The notes under the pieces are model-generated. The model made no database searches and was not told the DNA's origin. It saw nothing but the letters and a program-made list of their open reading frames with translations. 64,000 bases of DNA from Gordonia sp. SL306 (GTDB taxonomy: Bacteria; Actinomycetota; Actinomycetes; Mycobacteriales; Mycobacteriaceae), in NCBI RefSeq assembly GCF_026625785.1, contig NZ_CP113063.1, positions 2,914,001-2,978,000 on the forward strand, given 5' to 3'. Shown here one piece after another: positions 58,475 to 64,000 of the stretch (position 1 is its first letter; each line of letters begins with the position of its first letter). Position numbers and translations under genes: made by a program.

Positions 58475-59602
58475 TCAGTACTGCTGATTCGGCGGGTAGG
58501 GCGGCGGCGCCGCAGCGGCCATACCCGCGGCCGCGATCTGCCCGCCGGTGAAGAACCGGTATGCGTAGGTGCTCGCGATCATGGTGACCGGGATCGACAC
58601 CAGGAGGCCGACGAGGCAGAGGATGGCGCCGACGATGTTGAGTCCGATGCTCGCCAGGGCCAGCAGGAACAGCGGACCGGCGTTCTTGCTGATTACCGAG
58701 AAGCTCGCCTTGATGCCCGCGATCGCGTCCAGGTCGCGATCCACCACGAAGGTGAGTGACCAGTAGGCGAGGAAGGCGAAGATGATGCCCGGGATGATGA
58801 GCAGGATCAGGCCGATGTAGGTGCCGATCGCCACCAGCAGCGCGGTGATGATCACCGGTCCGAAGTTGAGCCGGAAGAAGTTCCCGATCGCGGGCTTGCC
58901 GCCGTCGAGTTCGTCCAGTGCGCCGCGGACGAACGCACCCTGGAACACGTAGCCGACGATCGCGCTGACGATGCCGAAGAGCAGATTGATCCAGAGGACC
59001 CGGCCGTAGTCGGACGATACGTTGCCGATCCAGCCGATCACGCCCGAGACGACAAGCGCGATCAGGATCATCAGGATCCAGGGAAGTGCGTTCTCCTTGT
59101 ACCGATTCCAGCCGTAGCTGATCGCATCGCCCACGGAGAACTGTGATGTCGCGGGTGCGCCGTAGCCCGAGGCCCCGGGTGCCGCGCCGTACGCACCGCC
59201 CGGGGGCGGACCGTAACCACCTGGGGGTGGCCCGTATCCGCCCGGCTGACCACCGGGGGGCGGGGGAGGCGGGTAACTTCCGCCGGGCGGTGGGTAATTG
59301 CCACCCGGAGGGGGATATCCCGATCCCGGGGGTGGTGATCCGGGCGGGGGTGAACCGGGGGGCGGGTACGAGCCGGGCGGGGGATAGCCGCCGCCGGGAG
59401 GCGGAGGCGGCGACCCGGGTGGTGGACCCGACCCGGGCGGGGGAGATCCCGGTGGGGGCGATCCGGGGGGTGGGTACGACCCGGGAGGCGGGTAGGAGGG
59501 AGGCGGATTCCCGGCGGCAGGTTCCGGGGCCTGTCCGGGGTACCCGGCGCCGTCGTCGGGCTCGGGGTTGCCGGGATTGCGTGGATCGGGCGGTGTGGTC
59601 AT
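58475..59602 (-). CDS. Membrane protein with long Pro/Gly/Tyr-rich N-terminus
   Basis: 375 residues. Residues 1-145 are low complexity with many copies of PPPGS and YPPPGG; this is probably a cytoplasmic, disordered segment. Residues 160-355 hold five or six helices (WILMILIALVVSGVIGWIG, LLFGIVSAIVGYVFQGAFV, IITALLVAIGTYIGLILLII, LLALASIGLNIVGAILCLVG) with a conserved-type acidic loop ALDELDGGKPAI, as in DUF975/GPDPase-membrane-domain-like proteins. The function is unknown; similar proteins are common in this order. Confidence 0.75.
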   Translation of the reverse strand: MTTPPDPRNPGNPEPDDGAGYPGQAPEPAAGNPPPSYPPPGSYPPPGSPPPGSPPPGSGPPPGSPPPPPGGGYPPPGSYPPPGSPPPGSPPPGSGYPPPGGNYPPPGGSYPPPPPPGGQPGGYGPPPGGYGPPPGGAYGAAPGASGYGAPATSQFSVGDAISYGWNRYKENALPWILMILIALVVSGVIGWIGNVSSDYGRVLWINLLFGIVSAIVGYVFQGAFVRGALDELDGGKPAIGNFFRLNFGPVIITALLVAIGTYIGLILLIIPGIIFAFLAYWSLTFVVDRDLDAIAGIKASFSVISKNAGPLFLLALASIGLNIVGAILCLVGLLVSIPVTMIASTYAYRFFTGGQIAAAGMAAAAPPPYPPNQQY

Positions 59603-59776
59603 GGGTCGCAGGATACGGAACCCCGGCCGCGGACCACGGTGTTTCCGGTTTGCCGCGGCGTGTCAGCGGCAAGAATGCTTCGGACGCTCGACGACAGCCC
59701 ATGCCTGTCGTGTCGACCGTGCGACGATTCTCCGTCGCGGTGGATCCCGCCCGTCGGGACTGGCATCGTGAAGGTC

Positions 59777-60286
59777 GTGAGTGACATCGGCAGCACCCCG
59801 GAAGGGTCCGACGGCGAATACAGCCTCGACGACGACGACCAGCTCCAGCCCGAGGACACCCTCGACGATCGTGGTGTCGACGATGTCCTGGACGAGGGCT
59901 ACTCGCCGCCGGATCACCGTCCGAGCGGCGCTCGGCGAGGGCTGACCGCGCAGGAGCAGCGGGACGGCGAGACCCTCGACGAGCGGCTCTCCGAGGAGGA
60001 ACCCGACATCGATGCGAGCGACCCGCTCGACGACATCGAAAAAGACTGGCGCTCACATGCTTCGGACCGTGACGACGCGTACGACGACAACGATCAGGCA
60101 GGTGGCGGCCGGGCCGGCCGGCTGATCGCGCCCGACGAGGGCACCGGGGTGGACGACGAGCAGGAGTCCGTCGCCACCGACGCCGGTATCGACGGGGCGG
60201 GCGCCTCGGCCGAGGAGGCCGCGGTGCACTACATCGACGTCGACACCGTCGAGGAATCCGAAGAGGCCGACCGGGACGGCGACTGA
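59777..60286 (+). CDS. Acidic DUF5709-like protein
   Basis: 169 residues from the GTG at 59777; a GTG at 59768 is also possible. Very acidic (Asp/Glu about a third), probably disordered: EYSLDDDDQLQPEDTLDDRG, DEGYSPPDHRPSGARRGLT, GETLDERLSEEEPD and RLIAPDEGTGVDDEQESVAT. No membrane helix. Widespread in mycolic-acid bacteria; no role known. Ends 7 bp before the convergent Clp-N/HTH gene. Confidence 0.7.
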   Translation: MSDIGSTPEGSDGEYSLDDDDQLQPEDTLDDRGVDDVLDEGYSPPDHRPSGARRGLTAQEQRDGETLDERLSEEEPDIDASDPLDDIEKDWRSHASDRDDAYDDNDQAGGGRAGRLIAPDEGTGVDDEQESVATDAGIDGAGASAEEAAVHYIDVDTVEESEEADRDGD

Positions 60287-60293
60287 CCTCGGT

Positions 60294-61031
60294 TCACTTC
60301 GTGAACTGGGCGAGGGTCTCCTGGATGAAGGTCCGTGCCGGCTCGACCTCGACGCCGAGAGATTGCAAGGTGGCCGCGACCGGCGGGTCCGTGAACAGCG
60401 CGAGCAGGAGATGCTCGGTGCCGACATAGTTGTGGCCCATCTCCAGCGCGATGCTCACCGTCGTCTCGAGTACCGCCTTCGACCGCTCGTCGAACGGTAC
60501 GAGTGACTTCTTGTCGCCGTCGGTCTCCTCCGCAGCCCGGGTCGCCGGCGTGCACGCGGCGGCCAGCGCCGTCAGTTCGACGCCCTGCGCACGCAGAGTC
60601 AGGTCGGCCACCGACTCGGGCGCGACAGCCAGGCCGCGGGCGAGGTGTTCCGGGGTCACCGAATCGCTGTACTCGCCGATGGCGAGGTTGTTGGCCTCGG
60701 CCACCACGTTCCGGGCCCGAGGGGTGAAGCGCCCGAACGGGTTCGACTCCTCGGAGAGTGGTGTGTCCGGGGTGCGCGGGACGAACCGCTTCTGTGCGGC
60801 TTGCTTGCTGACGCCCATGCTCGACCCGATCTCGGTCCACGACGCCCCGGCGCGGCGGGCCTGGTCGACGAAGTGTCCGATCAGGTGATCGGCGACCTCG
60901 CCGAGGTGTTCGGCGGTGACGACGGCGGAAGCGAGCTGGTCGAGCGGATCGTCGTGCACGGTCCGGATGCCTGCGATCAGGTCGTCGAGGCGGGTGTTCT
61001 GCAGGACGATGGGCTTCTCTGGTTTCGCCAT
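60294..61031 (-). CDS. Clp N-terminal-domain protein with N-terminal helix-turn-helix
   Basis: 245 residues. Residues about 50-85 contain a helix-turn-helix (AGASWTEIGSSMGVSKQAAQ); residues 95-245 are a Clp-N repeat domain (RFTPRARNVVAEANNLAIGE, HNYVGTEHLLLALFTDPP), the ClpC adaptor/substrate-docking fold, without any AAA+ module. Probably a DNA-binding regulator that senses ClpC or binds its partners. Two matching inverted repeats just upstream of the ATG are likely its own operators. Confidence 0.8.
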   Translation of the reverse strand: MAKPEKPIVLQNTRLDDLIAGIRTVHDDPLDQLASAVVTAEHLGEVADHLIGHFVDQARRAGASWTEIGSSMGVSKQAAQKRFVPRTPDTPLSEESNPFGRFTPRARNVVAEANNLAIGEYSDSVTPEHLARGLAVAPESVADLTLRAQGVELTALAAACTPATRAAEETDGDKKSLVPFDERSKAVLETTVSIALEMGHNYVGTEHLLLALFTDPPVAATLQSLGVEVEPARTFIQETLAQFTK

Positions 61032-61033
61032 GC

Positions 61034-61078
61034 GTCAACACTAGGTTGACGAAGGGCGGCAGTCAACCCTGAGTTGAC
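61034..61078. promoter_or_regulatory. Two GTCAAC-N5-GTTGAC inverted repeats
   Basis: Site 1, 61034-61050: GTCAAC ACTAG GTTGAC. Site 2, 61062-61078: GTCAAC CCTGA GTTGAC. Both are perfect 6-bp repeats with 5-bp centres, 28 bp apart centre to centre. They begin 3 bases upstream of the Clp-N/HTH start at 61031, so autoregulation is likely; the divergent egtB gene is about 180 bp away. Confidence 0.65.
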
Positions 61079-61258
61079 GATGAACGCAGTCGCCGCGCAT
61101 CCCGGTGACCCGATCTTGTCGGTGCCATGTGATGCGATGGGTTTCGGTCCCGGCATCTTCGTTGACAGCGGCGCACACCGTCGCAACGATGGATGCCAGG
61201 GTTGCCCGTCCTCCCGGTCGAACAGGTGCCGGGGCACACAGACAAACGGGAGGTACCA

Positions 61259-62515
61259 GTGAGCATCACCAATCGTGTGACACCGACGTCGACGCCGACC
61301 CAGGCAGGCAGATTCCTCGACGTCCGGGCCTTGACGGATGCCTTGACCGCGAACTTGTCCGCCGAGGACCAGACGCCGCAGTCGATGACCGACGCCAGCC
61401 CGGCCAAATGGCATCGCGCGCACGTGACGTGGTTCTTCGAAGAGTTCATCCTCCGCGCCGACCCGTCGTACGCGGTTTACGACGAGACCTACCGGTACCT
61501 GTTCAACAGCTATTACGAGGCGGTCGGTGCCCGGCATCCGCGGCCGGAGCGTGGGTTGGTGACGCGTCCCGGGGTCGCCGACATCGCCCACTACCGCGAA
61601 TACGTCGACAGTGCGATGGTTGACGCGCTCGAGCGGGGCGCCCTCGACGACGACCTGCTGGCGTTGGTCGAGCTCGGGTGCAACCACGAGCAGCAGCACC
61701 AGGAACTGTTGCTGATGGACATCAAGCACCTCTTCTCCACTCATGCCTTCGCCCCTGTCTATGTCGATCGCGAGGCCGACGACGCCGACGTCCGGGAGCC
61801 CCTCACGTGGCGGTCACTCACCGGCGGGATCACCGAGATCGGCGCTCACCAAGGACCCGACGCAGCGTTCGCCTATGACAACGAGGGACCGCGCCACCGC
61901 GTGTTCCTGGAGGACTTCGAGATCGCCGAACGAGCGGTGACCAATGCCGAGTGGCTCGAGTTCATGGCCGACGACGGTTATCGCCGACCGGAGTTGTGGC
62001 TGTCCGACGGCTGGGCACACATCCGCGAAACCGGTTGGCAAGCACCGGAGTATTGGCAGTTCAGCGACGGCGAGTGGACCACGTTCACACTGTCCGGCCG
62101 TCGTCGTCTGGCGCTCGACGAGCCGGTCGTACACGTCTCGTTCTACGAGGCCGACGCCTACGCCCGATGGGCGGGCGCCCGTCTGCCGACCGAATTCGAG
62201 TGGGAGGCAGCTGCGGCCACCGCGGGGGAGGCGCGCGGGCAACTGCTCGATCCGGCGCGATGTCATCCGGGCCGGGCCGGGACCTCGATGGTCGGTGACG
62301 TCTGGGAATGGACCGCCAGCGCCTACCTGCCGTATCCGGGCTTCGTCCCGGCCAACGGCGCGGTCGGCGAGTACAACGGAAAGTTCATGTGCGATCAGCA
62401 TGTCCTGCGTGGCGCGAGCGCGGTGACGCCGCCGGGCCACGAGCGGGTGACCTACCGGAACTTCTTTCCGGCCCATGCCCGGTGGGCGTTCTCCGGCCTG
62501 CGGCTGGCCCGATGA
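61259..62515 (+). CDS. egtB: Ergothioneine sulfoxide synthase EgtB
   Basis: 418 residues from the GTG at 61259, with GGGAGG 6 bases upstream. Non-haem iron enzyme joining a thiol to trimethylhistidine with O2. The DinB-like N-terminal domain has the iron ligands: His in HRAHVTWFFEEF (H55) and HEQQH (H143, H147). VGARHPRPERG supplies arginines R92 and R95, like the gamma-glutamylcysteine-binding pair of mycobacterial EgtB. The C-terminal FGE-sulfatase-like domain includes RLPTEFEWEAAA, VGDVWEWTASAY and RGASAVTPPGH. ATGA overlap with egtD; no egtC between them, unlike M. tuberculosis. Confidence 0.92.
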   Translation: MSITNRVTPTSTPTQAGRFLDVRALTDALTANLSAEDQTPQSMTDASPAKWHRAHVTWFFEEFILRADPSYAVYDETYRYLFNSYYEAVGARHPRPERGLVTRPGVADIAHYREYVDSAMVDALERGALDDDLLALVELGCNHEQQHQELLLMDIKHLFSTHAFAPVYVDREADDADVREPLTWRSLTGGITEIGAHQGPDAAFAYDNEGPRHRVFLEDFEIAERAVTNAEWLEFMADDGYRRPELWLSDGWAHIRETGWQAPEYWQFSDGEWTTFTLSGRRRLALDEPVVHVSFYEADAYARWAGARLPTEFEWEAAAATAGEARGQLLDPARCHPGRAGTSMVGDVWEWTASAYLPYPGFVPANGAVGEYNGKFMCDQHVLRGASAVTPPGHERVTYRNFFPAHARWAFSGLRLAR

Positions 62516-63468
62516 CCGTCAGCATCGACGACGCACTTGCCGTCGACGCCGTGGCAGGCCTGTGGGCCGATCCGCCGACCCTCCCGACGAAGTGGCTCTA
62601 CGACGAGCGCGGAAGCCTGCTGTTCGACGAGATCACGCGAGTACCCGAGTACTACCCGACCCGTCGGGAGACCGCGATCCTGCGGGCGAGCAGTGCCGAC
62701 ATCGCGGCGGTGACGGATGCGGCCATGATGGTCGAGTTCGGCTCCGGCACCTCGACCAAGACCCGACTGCTGTTGCGCGCCTTCGCCGAGCGGGCCGCCT
62801 CCGCAGGACGGTCGTTCACGTACGTGCCGCTCGACGTCAGCACCGAGATCCTCGAGTCGTCGTCGGCGGAACTGGCTCTCGACTATCCGGACATCGGCGT
62901 CGAACCCATGGTCGCCGATTTCACGAGTCCGGACCTCACGCTGCCGGCCGCCGCCGGACCGCGAATCGCCGTATTCCTCGGCGGAACCATCGGCAACTTC
63001 GACGTACCCGAGCGCGCGGCATTCCTCCGCACACTCGCGGATGCGTTGGCGCCCGGTGACTACTTCCTACTCGGGGCGGATCTCATCAAGGACACCGGCC
63101 GACTCGTCGCGGCGTATAACGACAAGGCCGGGGTGACCGCAGATTTCAATCGCAACATGATCGAGGTGCTGCGTACCGGACTCGACGCGCAGGGGCTCTA
63201 CGTCGACGACTTCGATCACATCGCGCGATGGAATCCCGCCCGCCACCGGATCGAGATGTGGCTTCGGGCGCGCCGCAACATCGATGTGTATTTCGCTGCG
63301 CTGGACCGACGGTGGCGGTTGCCGCGGAGTGCCGAGGTCCTGACCGAGATCAGCACGAAGTTCGACCCGGCCGATCTCGCCGACGAACTCGCGGGCGCGG
63401 GCCTCGACGTGGTGAAGACGTGGACCGACGACGCGGGAGACTTCCTGGTGACGCTCAGCCGTCGGTGA
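62512..63468 (+). CDS. egtD: L-histidine N-alpha-methyltransferase EgtD
   Basis: 318 residues, normal length, from the ATG overlapping the egtB stop. SAM-dependent trimethylation of histidine to hercynine, the first step of ergothioneine synthesis. Motifs: LPTKWLYDERGSLLFDEITR, EYYPTRRETAIL, VEFGSGTSTKTRLLL (SAM loop), YVPLDVSTEIL, VFLGGTIGNFDVPER (with the N-F-D pair), DYFLLGADLIKD, YNDKAGVTADFNRNMIEVL, and histidine-binding residues near the C-terminus. Downstream is a 161-bp gap without a gene. Confidence 0.94.
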   Translation: MTVSIDDALAVDAVAGLWADPPTLPTKWLYDERGSLLFDEITRVPEYYPTRRETAILRASSADIAAVTDAAMMVEFGSGTSTKTRLLLRAFAERAASAGRSFTYVPLDVSTEILESSSAELALDYPDIGVEPMVADFTSPDLTLPAAAGPRIAVFLGGTIGNFDVPERAAFLRTLADALAPGDYFLLGADLIKDTGRLVAAYNDKAGVTADFNRNMIEVLRTGLDAQGLYVDDFDHIARWNPARHRIEMWLRARRNIDVYFAALDRRWRLPRSAEVLTEISTKFDPADLADELAGAGLDVVKTWTDDAGDFLVTLSRR

Positions 63469-63629
63469 GGTCGCCGGGCGGTGCGTCGCTGCGCCGTCGG
63501 CGCCCGCAAGTCCCGACTCGGGGTGAGCGAATCCTCGTCAAGCCGTGCCCCTGAGTACGGGCTGTGAGAAGCTTTTGGCGGGCCGGCGATCCCCGTCGGG
63601 CCGACATTGACATGCAAGGAGCATTTCCC

Positions 63630-64000
63630 ATGTGGGACTCGTTCTGGGACTTCATCTGGTACACGATCGTCATTTTCGCGTTCGTGGCCTACCTGATGGT
63701 CCTCTGGTTCATCATCACCGACCTGTTCCGCGACAAGAAGGCGTCCGGCTGGCTGAAAGCCGTGTGGGTGGTCTTCCTGATCATCCTTCCGTACATCACC
63801 GCGATCGTGTATCTGCTCGTGAAGGGCCGCGGCATGTCGGAGCGGCAGGCCGAGGCGGCCCAGCAGGCCAAGCAGGCCACCGACAGTTACATCCAGTCGG
63901 TCGCCGGCAAGAGCCCGGCCGAGCACATCGCCGATGCCAAGGGACTGCTGGACGCCGGGACCATCACGCAGGAGGAGTTCGACGCCCTGAAGGCCAAGGC
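63630..64000 (+). CDS. SHOCT-domain membrane protein (3' end cut)
   Basis: The first 123 codons are visible. ATG at 63630 with AAGGAG 8 bases upstream. Two helices (FIWYTIVIFAFVAYLMVLWF; LKAVWVVFLIILPYITAIVY) of a PLDc_N-type membrane hairpin are followed by a helical linker and the start of a SHOCT motif (DAKGLLDAGTITQEEFDALK). Such small proteins are common in actinobacteria, and their role is unknown. The SHOCT end lies outside the window. Confidence 0.8.
   Translation, partial: MWDSFWDFIWYTIVIFAFVAYLMVLWFIITDLFRDKKASGWLKAVWVVFLIILPYITAIVYLLVKGRGMSERQAEAAQQAKQATDSYIQSVAGKSPAEHIADAKGLLDAGTITQEEFDALKAK

Noticed and set aside
63469-63629. Terminator or small gene after egtD
   Set aside because: Only short, imperfect inverted repeats and no supported ORF; nothing convincing beyond the ribosome site of the next gene.

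Overview
The window is GC-rich DNA from a mycolic-acid actinobacterium (order Mycobacteriales). The gene set fits a Gordonia/Rhodococcus-like genus better than Mycobacterium itself, but the sequence alone cannot settle the genus. Gene density is high: no intergenic gap reaches 300 bp (the largest, about 240 bp, is at 6284-6525). I saw no tRNA, rRNA, CRISPR array or insertion sequence.

Layout. 1-3000: an MFS exporter cut by the window edge, its divergent TetR regulator and an MmpS-like membrane protein. 3000-18700: a cell-envelope block (FadD-type ligase, methyltransferase, TetR, GT4 glycosyltransferase, polytopic membrane protein, CitE-like lyase, flippase, DUF3068 protein, acyltransferase, the giant arabinosyltransferase AftD and its small partner). 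From memory its order matches M. tuberculosis Rv0224c-Rv0228 plus Rv0236c/Rv0236A. 18800-33000: a complete actinobacterial (group 1h) [NiFe]-hydrogenase locus with structural genes hhyS/hhyL, an Fe-S partner, all six Hyp maturases (two HypC copies), a maturation protease and five poorly known accessory proteins. 33000-35500: a universal stress protein, LpqI-type GH3 lipoprotein and TetR (Rv0237/Rv0238 equivalents). 35500-39800: a DUF222/HNH protein of the 13E12 type with an SOS box, then a compact type VII secretion-like effector cassette. 39800-49700: DedA, then htdX-fabG4-fadA2-fadE5 (Rv0241c-Rv0244c equivalents) interleaved with a VanW-domain protein, an SDR and a VapBC toxin-antitoxin pair. 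49700-64000: a DMT transporter/TetR pair, endonuclease IV, a PAP2 protein, DUF6153/DUF305 proteins, a DUF4185 protein (possible endo-D-arabinanase), a thioesterase, small membrane and acidic proteins, a Clp-N/HTH protein, ergothioneine genes egtB-egtD and a truncated SHOCT-domain protein.

How it fits together. The hydrogenase genes form a nearly continuous + strand run with many ATGA overlaps. HypA/B insert nickel, HypC/D/E/F build the Fe(CN)2CO centre, the protease trims the large subunit, and the NifU/Rieske-like protein probably passes electrons to the respiratory chain. The island lies exactly between two genes that are neighbours in M. tuberculosis (Rv0236A and lpqI). A TTAC-N6-GTAA operator occurs at the lpqI-adjacent tetR, at the fabG4/fadA2 divergent promoter and at fadE5, suggesting one TetR regulon for this fatty-acid locus. 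Other promoter-level signals are CRP/GlxR-like GTGA-N6-TCAC sites, an SOS box, several perfect inverted repeats beside TetR genes, and many leaderless starts with a TANNNT box 6-10 bases upstream.
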